From positions 25,533,513 through 25,597,512 of the forward strand of contig CM043968.1 of NCBI GenBank assembly GCA_014529385.2: a DNA stretch of 64,000 nucleotides, read 5' to 3'. A program made the position numbers and the translations under genes. Below, in pieces: positions 21,477 through 32,260 of the stretch (the stretch's first letter is position 1; each line of letters begins with the position of its first letter). The stretch comes from Adiantum capillus-veneris. Taxonomy: Eukaryota > Streptophyta > Polypodiopsida > Polypodiales > Pteridaceae. The notes beneath the pieces are model-generated. The model was not told where the DNA came from. It ran no database searches and saw nothing but the letters and a program-made list of their open reading frames with translations.

Positions 21477-22277
21477 GAAGAAACCCGAGAACACACCTCT
21501 TTTGTGTGTAGGATTGGAAGAGAGGATTTTCTATGTAGAGATCTCTTCCGGGGAATTGTTTTTCGAGAACCGAGTTGCGTTTCGAGCGTCGAGACTTTGA
21601 AGGTAACGATTTTCATGTTATGATCTCTGAGTATTTGATTGTAGGTGTACTTCCTCTTCGTGAGGGAGTAGGAGCAGAGGAAGGCATGAGCCTCTGCAAG
21701 AGAAAAGCGCTCTAAGGAACTAGAGCCAAATCAGCCCAAGGGTTTCGTACCCGAGTTTGGGAAGTAGATCCACGAATCGGATAGAGGTAGTCTCTCAAGT
21801 TGTGATCCAGAAGTTGGGATTCACAAGTAAGGACTTCGTGTCCGAGAAAGCAAAGTTGTTCTGCGCGGGAAGAGGACTCTCGAAGCAGAGTTGGAAAAGA
21901 GAGTTGTAGGGATGTCATGCCCTGAGTCTGGAAGGTGAGATCCAGAGGCGAGGACCTTGGTTCTCAAGGATTTGGAATAAGGAACGGAAGTTCCTTGGAA
22001 TAGGGTTTTGCCCTAGGAATCGGAAGCCGAGGCTTCCGGGAATCATCAAGTCTTATTCTAGAACGAACGTAGTAATACGTTCGATTCAAGTGCTTGTATA
22101 GACTTCTCCTCAGTAATAAAGATACTATTACGGGGGGGGACCAGCCCATCTTCTGGTCCCCAGTACTCTCTCTCTCTCTCTATTTATTTCTCTCTATATT
22201 TTTTGGCTTCAATATTAAGTGATAAATTCTATTTATCCAAGTATAGTTTATATTGTTATGCGCTCCCGTTTGTGACA
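21477..22277 (+). repeat. Element E 5' LTR, second part
   Basis: Begins GAAGAAACCCGAG, continuing exactly where 14401 stopped. It matches 30683-31162 and then 34465-34888. Ends CGTTTGTGACA. A G-run (GGGGGGGG, 22132-22139) and a short CT run (22168-22181) precede the end; in the 3' LTR this CT run has expanded. Confidence 0.93.
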
Positions 22278-22278
22278 G

Positions 22279-22290
22279 TGGTATCAGAGC
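22279..22290 (+). other. Element E primer-binding site
   Basis: TGGTATCAGAGC one base after the LTR end shows initiator-Met tRNA priming and fixes E's orientation as plus. Confidence 0.95.
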
Positions 22291-24045
22291 ATGGTCTCCT
22301 CTTTCTCTGTAAAGGAGGACGACTCTGGGAAGATACGGGAAGAAGCCATGACAAGCCAAGAGAGAAGTAAGCAAGCGGAACCCTAAGTCCTGCAAGGAAA
22401 AGCTCGCAGAGTTGGAAATTTTTCTCTCTTTGCAAGAAGTCGACACAAGACTTGGGATTCTCTGAGAAGGCGACAAGAGCATGATGCTCAAGAACCTAGA
22501 GAATCCAAGGAGCGGAATGCTCGAGATCCTTCAGAATCCAGAAAATATCCATGAGCGTCAATCCAAAACTATAGCCATGAAATCCTGCCATTCCGGGAAG
22601 GATATGAAGAAGGTCTATAGACCTAGGAACACTTCCAGTCAAGTTTGATACTCTTGACGGAAGGGAAGATGCCCCGAAAGCTACCGCTTTGATTCGACAA
22701 GTTTGAAGTTGCCTTTGCAAACGGCAATTTTTGAAAAAGCCTCGAAGATGAGGCATGTGACCAAACACCTCAAGGAGATTGCAAGTACTTGGTGGTATAC
22801 CAAAGCTCTGCAAGGAGCTTACAACAACAAGACTTGGATTCAATTCAAGGCTGAATTTTCCGACAAATTTTTTTCCTCTACGCTTTGAGGAAAGCATTCA
22901 AGAAGATTGGGATTGGTTTGCCCAATAGGAACACGAGCGAGTCAAAGAAAGTAGTGGTTCACTCTTGCCAAGGTAGCTCCATTCTTGATCCTCTCTGAGG
23001 AAGGAAATATGAACAGCTTTAACAAAGGACTTTTGCCCGAATTTTGTGAACCAATCTGCAAGATACTTTGTAGCAGATGGTGGAGTCAGCGATAAAAGCT
23101 GAAAGTGTACACCTTAGTGTACATAGAATACAATTCCCGCAGTGGGACAAGAACCATTGAACACAAAAATAACGAATTTTTGTTACCTCTCCTCGAAGGA
23201 TACATTGCTATCCGGAGAAAGTTTGGAGTAAGGGAATTCAATCTAACCCCTGAGTTTCTGAATAGAAGACCCTCAAACTTTAAGTGAGAGGACAGGTCTT
23301 TGATCAAAGTTAAATCTTTGAGGAACTCATCAACTGCGTATTGCTTTTATGCACAAGATATGCACGTGTCTAACCAGAACAATTACTCTCGAGTGTTTAT
23401 GAGAGTAGGGGTTGGGTCAGAACATTGTTTTATACCATGAACTGCTTTGCTTAACCATCCGGAAGGTCCATGATTGATTTGGAATCCGGTAGTTCTCCAA
23501 CAAATTAACTGCTTTGCTTAACCATCCGGAAGGTCCATGATTGATTTGGTATCCGGTAGTTCTCCAACAAATTACCTGCTATTGCGTGTAGGAAATTATG
23601 AAGGAACCATCCTGAGCTTTCAAGCAAAGAAAAGCTTTCATGAAGCTTGAGTACTCTTTAAGCCCATACCCCCTACCCGGTAAGGGAAGATATGGTAGTG
23701 CTTTTTGCACAAGTGAAGGAATAGTCCCTTTACGAGGGAAAGAACAAGCGACGACTACGGCCTGTGATCGAGGAATCCAAGGATTAAAATCCTAGTTTTT
23801 TCGATGAGCGGGTTTTGCTCTAAGATTGAGCCAAGGGATCATCAGGTTGACCGTCTTCGCTCTAAGGATCTTACGAAGGGAAGGTAATTTCATAGGATCA
23901 CTGAAACTTATGTACACCTTTGGGTACATGGATAACACACGAAGATGCAGACTATGCTAAGGAACTCGACGGGAGTTTGTTACTTGAGCGCCTTTTTGCG
24001 CACAAGGATATTCCAACACGAAAATCACGATGTGAGATGTGTTCG
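22291..24045 (+). pseudogene. Element E internal region with a gag trace
   Basis: The only protein-like signal is at 22703-22888: MKLPLQTAIF, then IASTWWYTKALQG and TWIQFKAEFSDKFF. This has the W-W ... W-x-x-F-x-x-x-F spacing of retrotransposon capsid domains. It stops at 22886 and nothing recognisable as protease, RT or integrase follows. A 67-bp tandem repeat lies at 23441-23574. The region is cut at 24045 by element I and continues at 28264. Confidence 0.65.
23441..23574. repeat. Tandem repeat, 67 bp x 2
   Basis: Units 23441-23507 and 23508-23574 both begin ACTGCTTTGCTTAACC and end TCTCCAACAAATT, with about two differences (for example GGAATCCGG versus GGTATCCGG). Confidence 0.92.
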
Positions 24046-25161
24046 TGTTAGGTGCAGCGGAATGAATGTTGTATTTTCTCAAGATTAGTGATCTTTACAG
24101 CTCAAGGTTCCTTTTAGTTCTTAGGGAAAGAGAGAGCTTTCCGTCTTGTAGAGTGCTGTGGTCACGAACAAAGTGAGTGGATATTGTGCGTGCAAGTGAA
24201 TGAGACTAAGAGAAGGAGAGAGAAGAGATACGACACCCGAGAGTTGTAAAACCCTCCTCCGAAGGCCCCACTCTCATCGGCGAGAGTGGTCTCTTCTTTG
24301 ATTGCACAAAGGTGTACAATGCGTATGCAATGGACTATGCAACTTGGTCTATGCCGATGACGACGACGACGATGACGATGACAACGATGACGATGACGAC
24401 GACTAAAATCTGAGATCTTCTAATCGCTGAATTTCCGGACTGTTTCGGTGGCTAGAAATGACTGTTTTGGCTGCGTTTTCTTGGCTGAAAAATGAGGTTT
24501 CTTAGGGTTGAAAACTGATGGTCTTTGCGGGCTGAATCTGCTACACTTTAGGTGAATAATGCCGGTCTTAAATTGTTGCTGAAGTCCAAAAAACGCCAGG
24601 GGCTGAAATTGGTCCTTCTGTCGCCGGGGTTCTGCAAATGCAAAAAAGCTAGGCTGATCTGCTGTGTCGTGATGACGCCGGGGCTGATCTGCTGTGCACA
24701 AATCGCCAAGGCTGATCTGATGCAAAAACGCTAGGTCTTCTGTGGAGGAAACGCCAGAGTAGTCGCAGGGGTTGGTCTTGGTGAGAAGTTGCCAGTTGAG
24801 CAAGGTGCTCCTGCTGCCTCTTCTGCCAGAAAGTGTGAACTTTGATTTGCTTATATATTAACTTAGCAAAATTGCCCTACCTACTTTTGTTGGAAAGTCA
24901 CTTAAAACTAATAAGTGAAAATCCCAATAAATAGGAAAATAGGCTAAATGCACTAGAAACTGATGCGAATGGATTCTGATGGGAATTCCGATGATCATGC
25001 TGTGTGCAACCGGAGGATATGCATCTATGCTAAGTGACTGGGCATGCACGGTCTACGAATAGACTCACAAAAGTGCCAGATCACTGCTAATCTAACTCAC
25101 TGAACCCTGCTGTGGTGTAGCTTGTCCACTGACACATAGGGTTGGGATGTGTCACGTGACA
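24046..25161 (-). repeat. Element I 3' LTR
   Basis: It contains a GAC/GAT trinucleotide tract (about 24357-24404) and several AAACGCY motifs (AAAACGCCAGG, AAAAACGCTAGG). It differs from the right LTR by only a few substitutions and by tract length, which indicates a recent insertion. Confidence 0.93.
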
Positions 25162-26817
25162 TCCCCTCCTTTTCAAAGTGAGGTACTGGTACCGAACTAT
25201 ATGGCGTCGAGGAAGATCGTCAACAGCATCCGGAATCCTGGAAGGGACTCTTCGCCGGCCCACTCTGATGTGTGGGTCGTGCGGTACTTGAACTTCATAA
25301 AGGTCTGCAACGTTTGCTTCTTTGGGCCGCGCCGAAAGCGACACAAAGTCTTCAAAATCTCCTTTCTTGCTTCAACTTCGTCTAGAGTACTGCTTCTTTC
25401 GTCTTCAAGAATCTCCATGGCTGATGACTGAAAATTCCTGAAACAATCTCCAACACAAAACCATGAACATACCTATTCCATGTAAAGTGAAGGAAAAAAA
25501 TATTGTCTTCTCTAAAGACTCTATATGCAATGTAGATGAACATAGAGACGGAGTGACAACCCGTTCATCAAACACATGCAAACAATGCGTTCGAATCTTT
25601 TCTGTTTGATCGAAATCAATCAACTGTGGCAAATCACAATGGAAATGCCCATGCTTGGTGCTCATACTATCATGTGCTCTTTCGGAAACTGTGTCATGCC
25701 AAGGAAGAGACATGGAATGTGACTTCCTGACATACAAACTTTTCAGCTTTTCATGAAAAATCCGCATACATTCGTGGTCATCCATGAGAGAAACGTGCTC
25801 AACATACAATATGTCATGCCTAGGAAAAGGGATCACATAACGATGTTGACTAAAATACAGGGAACCTTCACGAATGAAACACTCGAACAATGCGTGCGTA
25901 TCAATCATGCGAACACATAGTACTTCTTGTGAGGGTTCTTTGGACCAAGGCTGGAGAGCCAAGATCGGTTCGTCCTGAATGACCGAATCGTCCTGTGGGG
26001 GTTCTTTGGACCTCGACTCGAAAGCCAAGATCGGATCTTCGTGATTGATCGAATCTACAACGAGGTTAGCTTCGCTAGAAAAAGCATCCACTAACACATC
26101 ATCCTTGTGAACAATCACATCATCTTCATGCAACTCATCATGCTTGTGAGAAATCACATCTTGATCATGCAATTCATCATGCTTGTCATTGTCATCTAAA
26201 TCATTATGCAAAGCATTGGCATCCAAATCATCATGCTTATCATTGTCATTCAAATCATCATGCAAATCATTATTATTCAATTCATCATCATGCTTCACAC
26301 AATCATGCAAATCTTGTGTATCCTGCTTTGGAGAAGAAGAGACTGAGAGAGTCTCCTTTTCCCGATTATGTTGCATCTGTGCCTGAGCTTGAGAAAAGAG
26401 TCGCAATAACTCTTGCATTTGTGCTTTGTTCTCGCGATAAAATTCTGCTTCTATGGCTGCCCTTCTTTCTTGGTACTTACGCTCGATGGCTTCCATATCT
26501 TCTTCGTAGGCTTTTCTTTTGCTTCTCTTTCTTGGTCCAACTCCTCCATAAGAGTTAGTGTAATCTTTGTCGTAGAGGGGGAAGGGTCAGAAAAACCTCC
26601 TGGTGGGGAAAATTCTTCTTCGCCTCTCTCATGCTCATCACTTCCAAGCGAAGTATCCAATCCGCTTCGAGTGATGATCATTCTGCAATCATGGGTTCTT
26701 GTGTTCTTAAGTTCACGAGGAACTTCGGTTCTTGGGGGTCCTTGATTCGTGAGAATCTTGGGGTCTTGAGGATCTTGAGGATCTTGAGGTTCTTGAGGGT
26801 TTTCTTTCGCTTGCAAA
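25162..26817 (-). pseudogene. Element I gag-like / chromodomain-like ORF (novel)
   Basis: Read on the minus strand. Part 1 (26816-26451): Pro/Gln/Asp repeats, then MIITRSGLDTSL; MxTRSG-type starts are common in gypsy Gag. Part 2 (26496-25405, 363 codons): a charged helix (KYQERRAAIEAEF), an Asp/His repeat of DDLxxNDKH type, an acidic linker, and a domain with YFSQHRYVIPFPRHDI and HGHFHCDLPQLI that I do not recognise. Part 3 (25418-25197): ILEDERS ... FMKFKYRTTHTSEWAG, which resembles a chromodomain end (xxVKFK ... W..E..L). Parts 1 and 2 are out of frame, and a 7-base insertion separates 2 and 3. Element H shows that they were one frame of about 550 codons. Confidence 0.75.
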
Positions 26818-27140
26818 TCGCGTTGGAGAAGGATCTTCTCTTCACCCGAGTTCTACCCTTTTCCGTGGGCACACCCCTTGGCGGCCTTGCGCTCACACCA
26901 AGGTTGCTTTTTCCCACCTCACGTCGATTGGCCGGCCGCTAAGTGCACGGTCCGCTCTCAATGAGTGAAAAGAGACACCAGGGGAGGCTGGACAAGCCCT
27001 TCTTTCTTGGGATTCCTGTCACTCTTCAACAAAACACGATTAGGAATCGCCACGCCCAAGTAAACTTGGGTTCGTGCGATTGCAACAAGCAAAAAAATTT
27101 ATTGTGGTTCTTTCCTTGAGTAATGCAAAACACTTCCAAA

Positions 27141-27152
27141 GCTCTGATACCA
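27141..27152 (-). other. Element I primer-binding site
   Basis: The minus strand reads TGGTATCAGAGC one base from the LTR that begins at 27154, so initiator-Met tRNA is the primer. About 320 bases of leader separate it from the first Met. Confidence 0.95.
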
Positions 27153-27153
27153 A

Positions 27154-28258
27154 TGTTAGGTACAGCGGAATGAATGTTGTATTTCTCAAGATTAGTGATC
27201 TTTACTGCTCAAGGTTCCTTTCAGTTTTTAGGGAAAGAGAGAGCTTTCCGTCTTGTAGAGTGTTGTGGTCACGAACAAAGTGAGTGGATATTGTGCGTGC
27301 AAGTGAATGAGACTGAGAGAAGGAGAGAGAAGAGATACGACACCCGAGAGTTGTAAAACCCTCCTCCGAAGGCCCCACTCTTGTCGGCGAGAGTGGTCTC
27401 TTCTTTGATTGCACAAAGGTGTACAATGCGTATGCAATGGACTATGCAACTTGGTCTATGCCGATGACGACGACGACGACGACGATGACGATGACGACGA
27501 CTAAAATCTGAGATCTTCTAATCGCTGAATTTCGGGACTGTTTCGGTGGCTGAAAATGACTATTTTGGCTGCGTTTTCTTGGCTGAAAAATAAGGTTTCT
27601 TAGGGCTGAAAACTGATGGTCTTTACAGGCTGAATCTGCTACACTTTAGGTGAATAATGCTGGTCTTAAATTGCTGCTGAAGTCCAAAAACGCCAGGGGC
27701 TGAAATTGGTCCTTCTATCGCCGGGGTTCTACAAATGCAAAAACGCTAGGCTGATCTGCTGTGTCGTGATGACGCCGGGGCTGATCTGCTGTGCACAAAT
27801 TGCCAAGGCTGATCTGATGCAAAAACGCTAGGTCTTCTGTGGAGAAAACGCCAGAGTAGTCGCAGGGGTTGGTCTTGCTGAGAAGTTGCCTGTTGAGCAA
27901 GGTGCTCCTGCTGCCTCTTCTGCCAGAAAGTGTGAACTTTGATTTGCTTATATATTAACTTAGCAAAATTGCCCTACCTACTTTTGTTGGAAAGTCACTT
28001 AAAACTAATAAGTGAAAATCCCAATAAATAGGAAAATAGGCTAAATGCACTAGAAACTGATGCGAATGGATTTTGATGGGAATTCCGATGATCATGCTGT
28101 GTGCAATCGGAGGATATGCATCTATGCTAAGTGACTGGGCATGCACGGTCTACGAATAGACTCACAAAAGTGCCAGATCACTGCTAATCTAACTCACTGA
28201 ACCCTGTTGTGGTGTAGCTTGTCCACTGACACATAGGGTTGGGATGTGTCACGTGACA
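27154..28258 (-). repeat. Element I 5' LTR
   Basis: Partner of 24046-25161 with the same ends. The GAC/GAT tract (about 27463-27501) is shorter here. Confidence 0.93.
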
Positions 28259-28263
28259 GTTCG

Positions 28264-29517
28264 GTAGAAGGAATTTGAGTTTCTCTACCGAGAAGAGGTT
28301 TTCTGATGGTCGTTGATCATTGAGTACGCTATGTAGCAACTTTTGGTTGCAGTATATGTTTCTCCATGAGTAGGTCAAGTAGCATTTACACGCTGCTGGA
28401 ATAAATTCGAACTATTATGCTCGTAGAAATATAGTTCGCCAACGTTTCAAAATGGTAAGAATTACATACGGAAGAACATCCCTGAGAATCAAAGAGGGTT
28501 CGCTCTATTGTGAACCCGGTTTGAACGTACGTTCAGAAAATGCTATGGCTAGAATCCTATCTGCCTGAGATGTTGCAAGTCGTCATTGATGCTCGCAAGG
28601 TGAATCATTCTTTATGATTTTGTAAGGAAGAGACGCTAATGGGCGTCGAGAAAACACTGCAGGTGGTAATAACTTGCAGGAGGAAAAGATTGGAAGGAAG
28701 TGCCACCGTGCACAAGGAATCTTCGGATTGGAACCGTCCGCCTATGTTGAGAGACGGCCCGGAACAAGAACCTTCTTTAAGGTGATCGCAAATTGTGAAA
28801 GAAAGTCATCGAGCTTAATGCTCTATGACTTGGGCATTCCCTATGTGGGAGGACACAAGAGGTTTAATACCCTCTGGATTAACAACGCAGGATTATCCGC
28901 AAGGATAGATACCTAGATTGATTTCTAGGAAGATTATTCTTCTCGAATTTGAGAAGACAGAATCAAGTTAACAGGGTCTCGGATAAGGAAACTTTGGATC
29001 AGAACAATTTGCCTACCCAAAGCAAAGGCCCGGAATAAGAACTTACTTTGGTAAGGTGGCACACTTTGTTTGCCACAGGAAGATTTACATGAGCTTAATG
29101 CTCTCGACATTCCCTATGTGGGAGGACACAAGAGGTTTAATACCCTCTAGACTAACAACGCAGGATTATGCGCAAGGACATAGACCTAGATTGATTTCTA
29201 GGAGGATTATTCTTCTCGGGATTGAGAAGGTGGAATTGAGTTAACAGATTCTCAGAAACGTGAATGACGAGTTCTTACATGGCTCGTAAGTTTAATGAAT
29301 GGTGAAGGATATCCTCGAGGTACTAGAGGAAGGACATGAACCGGTAAGGTGAGTATTGAATTATTGAATTTTTGTTTAATTTATGTTTTTAAAGTTCTCT
29401 TCTGAGAAAGGACCAGCTCAACTCACCATTGAGCAAGATTTTGAATTTTTTCGATTTCTCCTAAGCAGTCCAGTTGGACCTCTACAATTGAGGACAACTG
29501 TTTATAAGTGAGAGGGA
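28264..29517 (+). other. Element E internal region, second part
   Basis: No recognisable protein. About 270 bp is imperfectly duplicated: GGGAGGACACAAGAGG with GATTGATTTCTAGGA at about 28848-28932 and again at about 29118-29202. The stretch ends in the purine tract AAGTGAGAGGGA (29506-29517), the plus-strand primer next to the 3' LTR. Confidence 0.75.
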
Positions 29518-31162
29518 TGTTGCTAAATTGGCTTTATTTGACATAAAAATAATTCTAAATGAATTATTGGATTTATAAGTGTGAGGGTTTTCTCGCTTGG
29601 AACACGAGGAAAAATAATTCTAAATGAATTATTGGAATTTTGAGTGAGAGGGTTTTTCTCACTGGAGACATCCAAGTACAGTATATTCCTAGTGCGTCAT
29701 TCAGAGTAATGACGGGAGCACTGTGAACGGGAATATCTGTAAGGCCACCAGGAACGAGTACTTACGATGCGTCACATCGGATGGGTGACATAGAGCATCG
29801 GGAAGAAGTATTCGACCATCCGAGAACGGACATCTCTGATGCGTCATAGGATGGGTGACATAGAGCATCGTGAAGGAGATTGTACCGTAAGTTCGATCGG
29901 AAAGGACTAGGTGATGGGTATTCCTGATGCGTCACAAGGTGGGTGACGGGTGCATCGGAAAGGGGATATTCATAGTCAAGAGGAAATTCCGAACTGTGTC
30001 AGAATTGTGCACAAGGAAAAGCAAGCACTTGAATGAAGATGGGTTCAGAGGAAACTTTGAGGAAAAACAGATGCTTTCTGAGAAAGCGGGATTGCTTTTC
30101 GGAAAAGCAGATACTTTCTTGCGAGGAAGTCTATGTCTGCATTGCAACTGTGCATGTGATTGCATCCAGGGACGCTCGGGAAGTGCTGTGAAAGCATTGT
30201 TTTTAACTTATAAGGTTTTATTGAGTTTTTGGGCAGATTCAGACTATTTTTAAAATCGCCGACCGCCCACTTAATAAGTGGCCAGCCATCTGATAAATAA
30301 GGCAACAGATCAGCCAACGCTTCCTCTCTCTCTTTTTCTGGCAGAACAGCGGAAAAAAAAAAATGAAAAAAAAAAAAAAAAAACGGCCTCGATCTCTACG
30401 CGAGCAACTATTCGTGCCCATTGTCAAGAGCTATAAAAGCATTATATGCCCTGACTCAGAGAAGAGGATCAGTTTTTGCAAGAAGGAGATGCTACTGCAG
30501 AGTTCACCCGCAAAGAAGACGTTTGCCGGTGATGACTGTCCCAAGTGTACCCGATGTCGCCAAGACCCAGTGCGCGAGTTCCCTCGCGAAGAAGTGCCTA
30601 CGGAGCGTGTTTCCATCGCGGCAAGCTGCTGTTTTTCTCTGTTTTCAGCCCATAAACGTCGTAGACGGGGCTGATTTACGAGAAGGAACCCGAGAACACA
30701 CCTCTTTGGTGTGTAGGATTGGAAGAGAGGATTTTCTATGTAGAGATCTCTTCCGGGGAATTGTTTTTCGAGAACCGAGTTGCGTTTCGAGCGTCGAGAC
30801 TTTGAAGGTAGCGATTTTCATGTTATGATCTCTGAGTATTTGATTGCAGGTGTACTTCCTCTTCGTGAGGGAGTAGGAGCAGAGGAAGGCATGAGCCTCT
30901 GCAGGAGAAAAGCGCTCTAAGGAACTAGAGCCAGATCAGCCCAAGGGTTTCGTACCCGAGTTTAAGAAGTAGATCCACGGATCGGATAGAGGTAGTCTCT
31001 CAAGTTGTGATCCGGAAGTTGGGATTCCCAAGTAAGGACTTCGTGTCCGAGAAAGCAGAGTTGTTCTACACGGGAAGAGGACTCTGGAAGCAGAGTTGGA
31101 AAAGAGAGTTGCAGGGATGACATGCCCCGAGTCTGGAAGGTGAGATCCAGAGGCGAGGAACT
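29518..31162 (+). repeat. Element E 3' LTR, first part
   Basis: Starts with the intact TGTTGCTAAATTGG. It carries the same hairpin series as the 5' LTR and the uninterrupted target site of element C (GAGAAGGAACCCGAG at about 30682-30696). It is broken at GAGGAACTTG by element J. Confidence 0.94.
29691..29956 (+). promoter_or_regulatory. Four related inverted repeats (3' LTR of E)
   Basis: Hairpins at 29691-29722, 29766-29799, 29838-29869 and 29926-29956. The fourth has an intact GATGC/GCATC arm, whereas the 5' LTR copy has GATGT. See the 13410-13675 entry for structure. Confidence 0.7.
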
Positions 31163-31834
31163 TGTAAGAAATGCGGAATACAATAAGGATCTAGTAGCAA
31201 GGAGAGTAGAGAGAGACACGATGCAAAGTAGATTAGTGGCAAGTAAAAAACTTTAGATTGGCACACTATACAAATTGATGGCGTCATCCACCCATGCGCT
31301 CTCAAGGTAGAGCTTAGATGGCAATTTAGACAACTAGAGCAAGTGAATACAAGGGACTAATAATCCTTACACAAGGATGTGCTGTGTGCGTCAAGTGTGC
31401 ACACCATTCAACCAAAATACTCATGAAAAGGCCTCCTTATATAGTTGTAAGGGAGCGGGGAGCCTCTAAACGCCCATGTGCAGCCGCCCTTAGATAGCCA
31501 AGTCCAAGTAGGACTCTCCCATGCGCCCATGTGTAGCCGCTTTTGGGTAGACAAGTCCTCCTAGAAATCGGCCACCGGCCAAGGAAATCCGGCCACCGGC
31601 CAAAGACCATGGACCACCGGCCACCGGACAACCATTTTCCGATTGTCTTCCGGCCGTCGTTCGGCCAAGATATTCCGACAAAGGGGAAAAAAAAGTCTCG
31701 GGGGCTTCCGCCCCCAAGGCCCCCAAAGTTGCCCCTGAATTTGCTCCGTACCATCCACGATCACAAATAGAGATCTCATCAGCGTGCATAGCTGGAATCC
31801 ACCAAATATATGTGCACCATTAGCTTCTCCTCAT

Positions 31835-32260
31835 ATGGGGGCCTTACAAACTGTGCAGCATATATTGTGGTGGCAAAACTTAGAGAGGTGGACATTGCAA
31901 GTATACCAACAATATGATGGTCTCGTTACGGCACTCAACACTCAGGTTCGTCCAACCCCTCTTATGTTTGAAGAACTGAGTGCAATGTTGCTTGAAGAGG
32001 AGCTACGACTCAGAACCAGGGATGGTGGAGGTGATGCTGCCTTCACAGCCAATGCAAAAGGCAAGGGGACTACATCAAATGCTTCTAAGAAGAAGCCCAA
32101 GAAGAGGAAATTTTCAGGTAGCTGTTTTTACTGTAACAAGAAGGGTCATGCTGTTAAAGACTACAGAAAGAAGAAAGCAGATGAGAAGAACAGCACCATG
32201 AAAGCTTCTTGGAAGGAAAGAGAATCTGCCAACAATGCTGAAACAGACCTTGAACTATGA
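31835..32260 (+). pseudogene. Element J gag, C-terminal part
   Basis: The frame contains LERWTLQVYQQYDGLVTALN and LSAMLLEEELRLR, typical of copia Gag (UBN2 type), then a basic linker and a zinc knuckle CFYCNKKGHAVKDY. The final Cys of CCHC is Tyr, so zinc binding is probably impaired. The Gag N-terminus is missing: the frame appears directly after the leader. It stops at 32258. Confidence 0.88.

Larger units (their letters stand above)
24046..28258 (-). mobile_element. Element I: non-autonomous LTR element with a novel reading frame, TSD GTTCG
   Basis: LTRs are 24046-25161 and 27154-28258, near-identical, starting TGTTAGGT and ending CACGTGACA on the plus strand. GTTCG flanks it at 24041-24045 and 28259-28263. 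A primer site (27141-27152) and a minus-strand purine tract (AAAAGGAGGGGA, next to 25161) place it on the minus strand. The internal region is just under 2 kb and has no protease, RT or integrase, so it must borrow these. Sister copy: element H. Confidence 0.93.

Noticed and set aside
23105-23287. Short plus-strand frame in E (MYTLVYIEYNSRSG)
   Set aside because: 60 codons with no motif, and not supported by any other copy in the window.
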